Assembly (NCBI GenBank): GCA_937901085.1
Contig: CALCHQ010000077.1
Coordinates: 1-44,309 of the forward strand
DNA length: 44,309 nucleotides
Direction of reading: 5' to 3'
Source: an uncultured Verrucomicrobiales bacterium
Lineage (GTDB): Bacteria > Verrucomicrobiota > Verrucomicrobiia > Verrucomicrobiales > Akkermansiaceae
How positions within the stretch are numbered: the first letter of the stretch is position 1; each line of letters opens with the position of its first letter. Both the position numbers and the translations under genes were made by a program. Under the pieces are notes generated by a model that saw nothing but the letters and a program-made list of their open reading frames with translations, was not told where the DNA came from and did no database searches. Shown in pieces: positions 1-8,003 of this stretch.

Positions 1-28
1 GCGCAGGAAAAATCCTGCGCGCGGTTTT
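1..28. terminator. Hairpin at the left edge, possible terminator
   Basis: Positions 1-8 and 13-20 form a perfect 8-bp inverted repeat around a loop of four A. On the plus strand it is followed by GCGG and a short T run (25-28), so it could end a plus-strand gene lying left of the window, or serve as the end of the minus-strand gene that stops at 54. The left edge cuts off the sequence needed to judge the minus-strand tail. Confidence 0.45.
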
Positions 29-53
29 CTAGTCCTGATGGGGTGAATCAGGG

Positions 54-1274
54 TTATTTCACGGTAATGGTAATTTTGCCGCGCGTGTCCCGCTCCTTCT
101 CGTTGTTGTCAAAGGTGACAAGGATGCGCGGGTTCTTCACTTCCTGGCTTGCCGTCACGTAGTAGCTGGCAGGGGACGTGAGGGTGAAGTCGCGGTCATC
201 TACGCTGAGGGAGGTGTCTCCGTCCAGCAGTTCGACGCGTGTAACCCTGGCGTTGTTGCGGCCGCCGGTGGGTGTGAACCGCACGTTGTAAGTGGCCGCC
301 GCGGCAATGGGCAGCTTGCCTTGCAGTTCGGTGGGAACGCCCTGCATGGGAAGCGTGTCGGGAGCCCAGCCGCGTACCAACTGCAGCCCGGAGGTCCAGT
401 CGCGTATCACCACATCGGCTGAGCGTCCCAGAACAGAATCCGGGGCAAGCTGTTTCATCTGCTCGGCATACTGGCGGATGAGGGCCGAGCCGCCCATGCC
501 CACGCGGCGGCGGATGGTGCCGATGGCAAAGGCACAGGCGTTCTGCTTCTGCTGCACCGTGTGGAGGGGATTGGCAATGGCCTTGTCGATTTCAACTAAA
601 GCATCAGTGAGAGTCATTTCGTTGATTTTGTCGCCCACGGGATTGTTGTGGAAACGCAGGGCTGCCAGGCAGCCGGAGGCATCCTCCGGGTCGGCTTCCT
701 TGATGCGCTGTTCTGCGCGGTCGGGGCGCTGCAGTCCGGGAATCTGGCAGGCTTGCAACAGCAGGCGGGCACGTTCCTGCCCCTGGGCCTTGTCTGCCTG
801 GGCAAGTAAATCGCGCTGGTGGGCAAGGGCTTCCCGGCGGTCGGTGATGAGGGCGGCAATTCGCTTCGTATCCGGGTAGACCATGGCCGGACCGCAGACG
901 ATGGAGGCCAGGCGCCCGGCCTTGTCGTAGAAAACAACAGCGGGGTAGGATGGGTTCATATCCTCCGGGGGAAGCCTCAGTTTGCCCATGGCTTTCTTGA
1001 GGGATTCGCGGCCTGCTTCATCCAGACTTTCGCCCAGCGGCACAAGCATCATGACGGCGTTGCCGGCAGCCTTGATGATTTCCGGGGCATTGTAGAGCTG
1101 GACGATTTGTTTTCCGGCCTGCTTGTCCCAGCCCTGGCCGTAGAGGAAGACGATGTAGCCTTCATCATTGAGCCGGGCCTGTGCTTCGTCGTAGCTGGCA
1201 ACTTTACAGGCAGCCTGGGCAGGCAGCAGAGAGGCGGCCGCCAGGCACATCAGTAGAGAAAATGCAAGTTTCAT
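54..1274 (-). CDS. Secreted protein with thioredoxin-like N-terminal region, function unknown
   Basis: 406 residues from the ATG at 1274, chosen because it begins a clean signal peptide (Lys at 2, then a hydrophobic stretch, cleavage expected after PAQA near residue 22). The open frame runs 54 codons further upstream but that part lies in the spacer. After the signal peptide, roughly residues 26-150 read like a thioredoxin-type fold (a strand YIVFLYG, then YPAVVFYD and a Gly-rich turn) but there is no CxxC pair, so it is not an oxidoreductase by this evidence. The middle is helical and Gln/Ala rich; the end is a beta-rich segment with alternating Thr and Val. It follows the 815-residue secreted protein after only 26 bases and is probably cotranscribed with it. 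I do not recognise a specific family; exported location is the only firm inference. Confidence 0.8.
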   Translation of the reverse strand: MKLAFSLLMCLAAASLLPAQAACKVASYDEAQARLNDEGYIVFLYGQGWDKQAGKQIVQLYNAPEIIKAAGNAVMMLVPLGESLDEAGRESLKKAMGKLRLPPEDMNPSYPAVVFYDKAGRLASIVCGPAMVYPDTKRIAALITDRREALAHQRDLLAQADKAQGQERARLLLQACQIPGLQRPDRAEQRIKEADPEDASGCLAALRFHNNPVGDKINEMTLTDALVEIDKAIANPLHTVQQKQNACAFAIGTIRRRVGMGGSALIRQYAEQMKQLAPDSVLGRSADVVIRDWTSGLQLVRGWAPDTLPMQGVPTELQGKLPIAAAATYNVRFTPTGGRNNARVTRVELLDGDTSLSVDDRDFTLTSPASYYVTASQEVKNPRILVTFDNNEKERDTRGKITITVK

Positions 1275-1300
1275 GTTGTGAAAATGAGTAGGTGGAGTTA

Positions 1301-3748
1301 TCAGGCAGCGGGCGTACCGTAGACGAAGAAACCATCGAGGTTGAACACTTCCTGTACGCCCGGTCGGATGACGCGCACATAGAGCGCCTTGGGCTGTTCG
1401 GCCGTGAGGTCGATACGTACCACACGCTGGGTGCATTTGCCGGTGAGCTGGCCAGCATTATGCCAGTCATCGTCCCTGCCGGTTTCCGAAACCTGAATCT
1501 GGACATTGTTGAGACGATGCCAGTTCTCAGGGCTGGTGTGAACTACGAGTACAACACCGCTGACGGAAGCGTGTTTCGGCAGTTTTACCGCTACCCAAGG
1601 GTCCTTGTCGCGGGCGGTGTGAATCTGACCGCCCTGGTGAGTGAGAACATTGGCATGGGTGTAGGGGTGGTCCCACCGGCTGGTGGAGGAGCCATAGATG
1701 ACACCGCCTTCGGAGACCAGCTTGCCGGGGAATGCCTCAAACTCCCCGATGGGGCGGTTGAAGTGGGAGCGTTCCGGGGCTACCAGTTTGCTCACCGACT
1801 GGAAGGCTGCTGCATCGCGGGCATCCTCCGTGGCCAGAATGATGCGGGAAATCGCCTTGATGCGGGATTCAGCATCAATGTCGGCACCGCTGCTGATAGC
1901 GTTGGTCATGATACCCAGCATGCGGGATTTACCGGTCTCATCCATCTTCTGCATGAGGTTATTGCCGCATTCCATGGCGTAGGTGAGGTAGTCCGGGCGG
2001 GCGGCAGAACCGGCCAGCATGGCTTCGAAGATGCTGCACTTGTGATCCAGGTCGCGGTCCTTGGCTGTTTTATTCAGGAGCGCCACCTGGCGTTCCAGCA
2101 GTTCCTGCACCTTCCAGCGTTCCGGCCCGCGCTCGCGGATGTTGTCCCAGAACAGCACAAAGGCCTTCTGGAGCTGTTCGGCAGAAGCGCCGTTCTTCTG
2201 CAGGTTGTCATACACATGGTTGCGCAGGAATTCAGAAGCGCATTCAGCATAGACCGGCACCATGTTCGAGCAGACGCTCTGGTTGAGTTGTTCCCAGGCG
2301 GCTGCCCCGGCCTTGGTGCTGGTGAGCAGCTCGGCATGTTCGCGGAAGACCTGGTAGTTGCGCGGCTGGGCAGCCTGTGCCTTCAGGTACAGCTCAATAG
2401 CCTGGGAATCCTTGCCCTGGCTGGCGCGAATCTGTGCCAGCGAACGGTAGGCATTCGAAAGGCGGGTGGCATTCTTCTGCCCGGACGATTGCAGCTCGGT
2501 GAGCATGTGCAGGGAGGAATAGCGCCAGTTATCCAGCCATGGACGCCAATGCAGCCCGCGTTCCCAGGAAACAGAGTAGCTGGGCGTCCACTTGCCATCG
2601 ACCCAGACCACATAGGCACAGTGCGCCGGTTCACCCATGGTGAGGCCGGGCACACCGTGGGCGCAGGCGGTGGAAGCACCGAAGTGCGACAAGCCACCGC
2701 ACACGCCGCCTACTTCCTTGGTGTACTTGTGGTGCTGGCCGATGTAGAGCCCTTCAAAGGCCGCAGCATAGGCGCTGCCGTGGATGATGTCGCCGTACAC
2801 ATTGTGGAGGATATAGCCGCAACGCCAGCAGCAGCCTGTGTACTGGTCATCGGGGAGGTTCACATTGTTCAGGACCCAGGTGAAACTTTCCGGGGTGCCG
2901 GAGCTGTGGTCGCCCTTCCAGCCGCAGGTCACGCGGCGCAGCCAGAGCGGCATGGTGTCGAACTGCGGGTGCAGACGGCCCTGGCGCCAGTTCCGTACAA
3001 AATATTCGGCGCGCTTGCAGGCATTGTCAACCGTCCAGCCGAAGCGGGCATATTCCAGCGCTGTGGCGGTGGCAATATCGCGGGGAATCCGGTCATCCGG
3101 CAGCATGCGCGTGTAGCGTTCCATCATATTGGCCAGCATGTTGAGCATGCGGCCGGGCATGCTGCATTCGCCCGAATAGACCACTTCGCCAATCCAGCCC
3201 AGGTCATTGGCCATGAGGCCGATGAGACGCGAGGCACGCGGGCGCTTCACGACATCGGCCATGCGCATGGGCTGTGCCAGCTCAGCTTCAAAGGTGGCAA
3301 TCTCGCCCAGCAGCTTGTTGATGAAGTACTGGTTGCTTTCCACGGCCGTACCAGTCAGTTCCGGCAGTTCCTGCTGAAGTTTTTCGATTTGCTTGCGGCG
3401 GTCGCTGATGTTCTTTTCAACTGTCTTGCGGTAGTTGTCATAAGCGGTGGCCGAGCTGATTTCTGCCTGGGCCAGCTGCCAGTTGGCCAGTAGCAGGCGG
3501 TTGTGCGAAGAAGCCAGGAATGCTTTGATCGAAGCTTCATCCGCCTCTTTCAGGCGGGAGAGAATCTGCTTGCCGAGCTTGTCGCGCAGGGCGGCGGGGT
3601 TCTGCCAGTCCTTGCTGGTGGTGAGCTGGGGCAGGCTGCTGGTCTGTTCCGGCATCCTGGGAGCAGGAGCAATGGGGGCGGGCTGCTGGGCGTGGGCATA
3701 CAGACCACAGGCCAGAAGCAGCGCAGGTGTCAGGTAGGAGTGTTTCAT
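1301..3748 (-). CDS. Large secreted protein with transglutaminase-like core and C-terminal F5/8C-like domain
   Basis: 815 residues starting at ATG 3748, which opens a signal peptide ending near AHAQ. Order of parts: Pro-rich linker, a helical coiled region around residues 60-160, then a Cys-rich central domain, a helical middle rich in Gln and Leu that resembles TPR-type repeats, and a beta-rich C-terminus (about the last 140 residues) with the look of a discoidin or F5/8 type C carbohydrate-binding fold. The central domain has Cys350 in GGVCGG and His376 in PAHCAYVVW followed by GKW, the arrangement of a transglutaminase-like Cys-His pair; the Asp expected after the Trp is Ser. It has its own promoter (3779-3807) and a leader of about 25 nt. 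The downstream secreted protein is 26 bases away. Activity and substrate are unknown; a structural or binding role is possible. Confidence 0.82.
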   Translation of the reverse strand: MKHSYLTPALLLACGLYAHAQQPAPIAPAPRMPEQTSSLPQLTTSKDWQNPAALRDKLGKQILSRLKEADEASIKAFLASSHNRLLLANWQLAQAEISSATAYDNYRKTVEKNISDRRKQIEKLQQELPELTGTAVESNQYFINKLLGEIATFEAELAQPMRMADVVKRPRASRLIGLMANDLGWIGEVVYSGECSMPGRMLNMLANMMERYTRMLPDDRIPRDIATATALEYARFGWTVDNACKRAEYFVRNWRQGRLHPQFDTMPLWLRRVTCGWKGDHSSGTPESFTWVLNNVNLPDDQYTGCCWRCGYILHNVYGDIIHGSAYAAAFEGLYIGQHHKYTKEVGGVCGGLSHFGASTACAHGVPGLTMGEPAHCAYVVWVDGKWTPSYSVSWERGLHWRPWLDNWRYSSLHMLTELQSSGQKNATRLSNAYRSLAQIRASQGKDSQAIELYLKAQAAQPRNYQVFREHAELLTSTKAGAAAWEQLNQSVCSNMVPVYAECASEFLRNHVYDNLQKNGASAEQLQKAFVLFWDNIRERGPERWKVQELLERQVALLNKTAKDRDLDHKCSIFEAMLAGSAARPDYLTYAMECGNNLMQKMDETGKSRMLGIMTNAISSGADIDAESRIKAISRIILATEDARDAAAFQSVSKLVAPERSHFNRPIGEFEAFPGKLVSEGGVIYGSSTSRWDHPYTHANVLTHQGGQIHTARDKDPWVAVKLPKHASVSGVVLVVHTSPENWHRLNNVQIQVSETGRDDDWHNAGQLTGKCTQRVVRIDLTAEQPKALYVRVIRPGVQEVFNLDGFFVYGTPAA

Positions 3749-3778
3749 AACGACTAGGGAAAAATGCGGATTGGGAGA

Positions 3779-3807
3779 ATAATACACATGTTTTACCGGG
3801 ATGTTAA
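3779..3807 (-). promoter_or_regulatory. Sigma70-type promoter for the 815-residue secreted protein
   Basis: On the minus strand TTAACA (3807-3802), a 17-bp spacer and TATTAT (3784-3779). The -35 overlaps the stop codon of the sensor kinase gene. The start codon at 3748 lies 30 nt after the -10, so this gene has a normal leader, unlike many in the window. Confidence 0.6.
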
Positions 3808-5006
3808 GCAAAAAAATCACTTTTCTGCCGGGGGAGGGTAATGGTGAAGATGGTGCGGACCCCGGGCGTGCTTTCGACACGGATACTGCCGCCGTGAGCT
3901 TCGACGGCGTGCTTCACAATGGCGAGCCCGAGCCCGGTTCCCTTGATGGTGCCGGTTTTGTCAGCGCGGTAGAAGCGGTTGAAGATATAGGGCAGGGCAT
4001 CTGCAGGGATGCCGCAGCCGTTGTCCTCTACGCTGATGCAGCGAGTGCCGTCAGACTCGGTGCTGGCATCCACCTTTACCACCAGCCCCGGAGAGGGATT
4101 GTTCTTGAGGGCGTTTTCAACGAGGTTGAACAATACCTGCGACCAGTAGAAACCGTCTCCATGCATGGGGAATGGCCGTGGGGTGATGTTCAGCTTCAGA
4201 CTGGCTTTCTGCGCAACGGCGGTGGCGTCGAGCCGCTGCTGTACTTCTTCTGCCAGCAGTGCAAGGTCAAAATCCTCCTGCTTCAGATAGCTTGAATCCG
4301 GCGTTTCCACGCGGGACAGCATGAGCATGTCGGACACCAGGCGGGCCATGCGGTCGGCGTTGCGTTTCATGATGCCCAGGGAACGCTGGCGGAGTTCGCT
4401 GTCTGCGGCAGATTCCGGGTCGTCCAGCAGCGTTTCCAGATACCCCAGGATGAGCGTGAGCGGGGTGCGGAGTTCGTGGGAGGCATTGGCCACGAAATCG
4501 CGGCGGATAATCTGGGTGCGCTGTTCCTCCGTCATGTCCAGGAACACAATGCCGATGTGCCGCTCGCGCGTGGCCAGGTGGGTGGCCGTCGCGCGGTAGA
4601 TACGCTCACCATCGGGGCGGGGTACATGCACCATGGCGCGTACCTTACCGGTCGAGCCAGCCGCCTGTTGCAACACCTGCCGCAGCTCGCTGTCGGGAAG
4701 CACGCGCAGCAGATTCGTGTTGGTCAGCGTGGGCATTCCGAACAAATCGCAGGCTTTCTGGTTGGCCATGACCACGCGGCCGCTGGGGCGCATCAGCAGG
4801 AAAGGAACACCCAGCGCTTCGAGAAAGAGGGACTGGTCGCGCCGCACATGCTCCTCCAGCTCGACCAGCAGCCCGCGCATCTGCCTGACGGCGTTATGCT
4901 CTGTGCGGGCGCGCTCGCGAGTACTTTTCATCTTGCTGTGCAGAAAGATGAAAGGCAGGGCAAAGACCATCACCATCAGCCCCAGTACTATGTCCCAGCT
5001 TACCAT
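3804..5006 (-). CDS. PAS-domain sensor histidine kinase, PhoR-like
   Basis: 400 residues from the ATG at 5006, preferred over a TTG 13 codons upstream because an AGGA lies 11 nt before it. One membrane segment (about residues 4-22) is followed by a short coiled linker, a PAS domain (about 58-160), a HisKA domain with the phospho-acceptor His177 in ASHELRTPL, and a HATPase domain with the N box (NLVENALKNNP), G1 (DNGCGIP), F box (FNRFYRADK) and G2 (GTGLGLAI). This is the layout of phosphate-type PhoR kinases: inner-membrane tether, cytoplasmic sensing, autophosphorylation on His, transfer to a partner regulator. The regulator gene is divergent at 5156, so the pair shares a 149-bp intergenic region. 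The signal is not visible from the sequence; assigning phosphate sensing would be inference from layout only. Confidence 0.93.
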   Translation of the reverse strand: MVSWDIVLGLMVMVFALPFIFLHSKMKSTRERARTEHNAVRQMRGLLVELEEHVRRDQSLFLEALGVPFLLMRPSGRVVMANQKACDLFGMPTLTNTNLLRVLPDSELRQVLQQAAGSTGKVRAMVHVPRPDGERIYRATATHLATRERHIGIVFLDMTEEQRTQIIRRDFVANASHELRTPLTLILGYLETLLDDPESAADSELRQRSLGIMKRNADRMARLVSDMLMLSRVETPDSSYLKQEDFDLALLAEEVQQRLDATAVAQKASLKLNITPRPFPMHGDGFYWSQVLFNLVENALKNNPSPGLVVKVDASTESDGTRCISVEDNGCGIPADALPYIFNRFYRADKTGTIKGTGLGLAIVKHAVEAHGGSIRVESTPGVRTIFTITLPRQKSDFFA

Positions 5007-5116
5007 GTCGTTGCCTATCCTAGCAGAAAAGAACCGCGATGCCAAGCCTGCGTTCAGGACTTTTCTCTCCTCGCCTCCGCCGTTTCAGAAAAAATGACCC
5101 GGAGTGAATAAAATGC

Positions 5117-5146
5117 TTCAAAGTACCACAGGGGATATGGTAGAAT
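5117..5146 (+). promoter_or_regulatory. Promoter of the response regulator gene
   Basis: TTCAAA (5117-5122), an 18-bp spacer and TAGAAT (5141-5146). Only nine bases separate the -10 from the ATG at 5156 and no Shine-Dalgarno sequence is present, so the mRNA should begin within a few bases of the start codon. The -35 is weak, as is common for activated or autoregulated promoters of this class. Confidence 0.5.
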
Positions 5147-5155
5147 GCTGAAAGC

Positions 5156-5833
5156 ATGCAGGTTCTGGTTGTAGAAGACGATGTGGATATTGCCGAGCTG
5201 GTGGCGTATAATCTCGAACGCCAGGGCTGGGAATGCGTGCTGGTGCATCACGGCGGGGAAGGCTGGGAGCAGATTCAGCGCCTGCGCCCGGATCTGGTGA
5301 TTCTGGATGTCATGCTGCCGGGCATGGATGGCATACAGATTTTCCGCGCCATGAAAGAGCATGAAATGACGCGCGGCATTCCTGTAGTTTTCCTGACAGC
5401 CCGCGGCGAGCTGGATGACCGCCTTGAGGGCCTATCCCTCGGTGCCGATGATTACGTGACCAAGCCTTTCAGCCCCAAGGAACTGGTACTCCGTGTGCGG
5501 AATGTCCTGAGCCGGGTAAACGCCGGTGCAGCGCAGCTGGTGGTGCGGGGTGGCCGGGTGCTGCTGGATAAGAACACCCTGGCGGCCACTCTGGACGGCG
5601 CTCCGCTGGAACTGACAACGGCCGAATTCAAGCTGCTGGCCTATCTGATGGAACGCCCCGGCAAGGTGCAGGACCGCTACGAATTGCAGAATATTCTTTT
5701 CGGCTATGCCGACACCACCCAGAGCCGCGCGCTGGATACGCACGTGAAACGACTGCGCCAGAAGCTGGGGGATTACGCCGCCTGCATCGGAACCGAACGC
5801 GGTGTAGGATACTATTTTAACCCCGAACCATAG
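5156..5833 (+). CDS. OmpR/PhoB-family response regulator
   Basis: 225 residues. The receiver domain (1-120) has the acidic pair EDD at 7-9, the phospho-acceptor Asp51 in VILDVMLPG, Thr82 and Lys104 in TKPF. The C-terminal winged-helix domain (about 130-222) has the family features ELTTAEFKLLAYL and RALDTHVKRLRQKLG, ending in GVGYYF. It binds DNA as a dimer once phosphorylated, presumably by the kinase encoded divergently at 3804-5006. An SGNH hydrolase gene starts 14 bases after its stop and may be in the same transcript. PhoB-like by sequence layout, but no phosphate transport or phosphatase gene is next to it, so the regulon is open. Confidence 0.94.
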   Translation: MQVLVVEDDVDIAELVAYNLERQGWECVLVHHGGEGWEQIQRLRPDLVILDVMLPGMDGIQIFRAMKEHEMTRGIPVVFLTARGELDDRLEGLSLGADDYVTKPFSPKELVLRVRNVLSRVNAGAAQLVVRGGRVLLDKNTLAATLDGAPLELTTAEFKLLAYLMERPGKVQDRYELQNILFGYADTTQSRALDTHVKRLRQKLGDYAACIGTERGVGYYFNPEP

Positions 5834-5847
5834 AAAATACCCTCCTC

Positions 5848-7803
5848 ATGATGAAGAAAAGATACCTTGCCTCCTTGATGATGGCGCTGGCACTGCAGGC
5901 AGGTGCTGCCGGTTATGCCAACCTGAAAGACAGTTTCTGCGACGAGCAGAACCGGGTTATCTACGATGGAGCCGGCCGTTTTTCTCTGAAAGCCCCTGCC
6001 GCCACTCAGCTGGAAATCACGCTCAACCTGGCGGCTCTGGAAAGCTACCTCGGCTCTAACGACTACAAGCAGGGCCCTATGGTGGAATGGGAAATTACCC
6101 GGCCGGGTGGCAGTAAACTGGTATACGGCATGGCCGATACGGCCAGCCACCTCACCTGCTACTGGAATGGCCAGCCCTGGGCCAGGGATGGTGTCATCAC
6201 CTACGACAAACTGAAATCGCTGGCCAGCGACGGCAAGGTCACCCTGCAGGTAAGCGTGAACCCGGCCACCGGCCTGGTTGTGAGCTGCGGCGGCGAGGAA
6301 CTCCTGAAAGCTTCCAATCTGAAAACCCAGCTGCCCTTTGACACGACACACGCCTATATCGTGAACACCAACTATGTGGCCGCGGTGAATATCCAGACCT
6401 CCTCCACGCTGGATACCAGCAGCTACAAGACCCCGGCCGACTATACCGTCCCCTTCGGGAAAACCAGAGAGAACTCCCTGGGGCGTGTCATGTTCTGTGG
6501 TGATTCCATTACCCACGGGGTGAACGACCAGACTTGGCGCTGGCAGTTGTTCAAGATTCTGGTCGACAACGGCGTGGAAGCCGAAATCGTCGGCCCTCGC
6601 AGCGGATACACCGCAGGCTACACCAACCTGAGTACCAGCGATGCCGGCGAATCCTACGCCGGTGTGAACTTCCCCAACATGCACCTGGCGCAGTCCTCCG
6701 GGCGTACGCACAACATCATCTCCGGCTCCAACACCGGCATGAGCGGCGTGAACTACGGAGGCCATTCCACCAAATCGGCCGCAGCCTCCTTCAACTGCGA
6801 CACCTGGTGCTGCCTCATGGGAACTAACGACCTCTTGTCTGACAAGGGATACAGCCCCGACGAATTTGCCACCAAGATGCAGCACCTGCTGGGTGGCAAC
6901 GTGAGCTGCAAAGGCGGCAAATACAGCTGGAAACCAGGCAGCGACTGGGGCAACATGGGGCGCATCGCAGCTGATCTGCTGAAGGAAGAAAGCGATGTCC
7001 TCTACATCATGGCCGTCCCCTGCTGGGGAAATCATGCCAACAACAACGAACCCGAACGCCACCTGACCGTGCAGCAGTACAACAAACTGCTCAAGGACTG
7101 GGTTGCCCGCTATGCCAAGGCCCACAACAAGAAAATGGTGTTCGTGGATGTGAACAAAGGGATGGTGGATGCCACGCACAGCGTCCCCTTCAGCTGGCCC
7201 GATTCCATGTCTAACAAACCCGGTCGCGATGGTCTGCATCCCAATGAGCAGGGCTCGATGATTATTGCCAACAACCTGGCCACCGCCATGGGGCTTCCCG
7301 GCCGCACCGCAGGCCTGGACCGCGCCTCCACGGCCGATTGGGAATCCGCTGGCAAGAAAGTGGCTGTCAAGAGCGGCGAAACACGCGTTCTCCGCAAAAA
7401 GCCCTTTACGCGCGAAGCCGGTTATGCGGTGGAACTGAATGCCTTGTCGGGCAAGGGAAAACTGGAACTCAGCCTGGGCGATGAAGAAGGCAGCGGCTCG
7501 CTGATACTGACCCGTGAGCGCCTCTGCTGGGGCGAGCGGCCTCTGTACTGCTTCGATACAGCAGGCAGCAAGAAAAAGGGCAAGCCCGGCAAAGTGCGTG
7601 TAGTCTGGCATCCGGGAAAAGAGGGTAACCGCCCGCAGGGGTACTATGTGTGGATGGACGGCATGCTCGTTGGTCAGGCGCTGCCCGCCTCGGAAAAAAC
7701 GGGGCAGGGGCTACAGTTGAAAGCCAGCGGTGGCAGCATCACGTTGCCCGCTGTGCGCTATGCCGATACCGCCACCTCCCCGGCTCTCAAGGAAAATTCC
7801 TGA
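5848..7803 (+). CDS. Secreted SGNH/GDSL-family hydrolase
   Basis: 651 residues with a signal peptide (MMKKRY then a hydrophobic core, cleavage near QAGAAGYA). An N-terminal beta-rich region of about 200 residues precedes the catalytic domain. SGNH blocks are present: Ser220 in FCGDSITHG (block I), Gly in NYGGHS (block II), Asn327 in MGTND (block III), and Asp461 with His464 in DGLHPN (block V). These enzymes remove acetyl or other acyl groups from carbohydrates or lipids using a Ser-His-Asp triad. The last 150 residues form another beta-rich region, plausibly a glycan-binding lectin-like fold. In a mucin-using organism a sialate or glycan O-acetylesterase role is plausible but inferred. It sits 14 bases after the response regulator and ends at a two-tier hairpin terminator (7815-7861). 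Confidence 0.88.
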   Translation: MMKKRYLASLMMALALQAGAAGYANLKDSFCDEQNRVIYDGAGRFSLKAPAATQLEITLNLAALESYLGSNDYKQGPMVEWEITRPGGSKLVYGMADTASHLTCYWNGQPWARDGVITYDKLKSLASDGKVTLQVSVNPATGLVVSCGGEELLKASNLKTQLPFDTTHAYIVNTNYVAAVNIQTSSTLDTSSYKTPADYTVPFGKTRENSLGRVMFCGDSITHGVNDQTWRWQLFKILVDNGVEAEIVGPRSGYTAGYTNLSTSDAGESYAGVNFPNMHLAQSSGRTHNIISGSNTGMSGVNYGGHSTKSAAASFNCDTWCCLMGTNDLLSDKGYSPDEFATKMQHLLGGNVSCKGGKYSWKPGSDWGNMGRIAADLLKEESDVLYIMAVPCWGNHANNNEPERHLTVQQYNKLLKDWVARYAKAHNKKMVFVDVNKGMVDATHSVPFSWPDSMSNKPGRDGLHPNEQGSMIIANNLATAMGLPGRTAGLDRASTADWESAGKKVAVKSGETRVLRKKPFTREAGYAVELNALSGKGKLELSLGDEEGSGSLILTRERLCWGERPLYCFDTAGSKKKGKPGKVRVVWHPGKEGNRPQGYYVWMDGMLVGQALPASEKTGQGLQLKASGGSITLPAVRYADTATSPALKENS

Positions 7804-7814
7804 AATCCATCTGT

Positions 7815-7861
7815 ATGCCTGTGTGATTCTGCCTTTTGGCAGGGGCGCGCAGGCATTTTTT
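7815..7861 (+). terminator. Terminator after the SGNH hydrolase gene
   Basis: An outer stem ATGCCTG (7815-7821) pairs with CAGGCAT just before the T run, and an inner stem CTGCC/GGCAG closes a TTTT loop. The T run covers about 7855-7861. The stem is long and interrupted, but the outer arms and U-tract are convincing. Confidence 0.7.
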
Positions 7862-7968
7862 GTATTCGGACAGCAAGGGAGGTCGGCCCCTTTGCTGTGT
7901 GGGCGTCTTGCGTTATGCTCCGGCTGAGACGAGGAGGATAGATGCCTGATGGCTCTGGGAAAAAAGCC

Positions 7969-7997
7969 TTGCCTGCATGGTGGCATCGGGCTATAAT
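7969..7997 (+). promoter_or_regulatory. Promoter of rimO
   Basis: TTGCCT (7969-7974), a 17-bp spacer and a consensus TATAAT (7992-7997). The ATG of rimO at 8004 is six bases beyond the -10, where transcription itself would be expected to start. This predicts a leaderless mRNA. Confidence 0.72.
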
Positions 7998-8003
7998 GCG
8001 CGC

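Noticed and set aside
1292..3493. Long plus-strand open frame opposite the 815-residue secreted protein
   Set aside because: It is the antisense frame of a GC-rich gene; the composition (Gly, Val, His, Gln runs) is typical of such shadows, and the minus-strand frame has a signal peptide and domain structure.
5812..7611. Long minus-strand open frame across the SGNH hydrolase gene
   Set aside because: The plus-strand protein has all SGNH blocks and a signal peptide; the opposite frame has no recognisable motif.
7871..7900. Imperfect hairpin ACAGCAA/TTGCTGT upstream of rimO
   Set aside because: The stem is broken and no T run follows on either strand; it lies just after a proper terminator and may be a chance structure.
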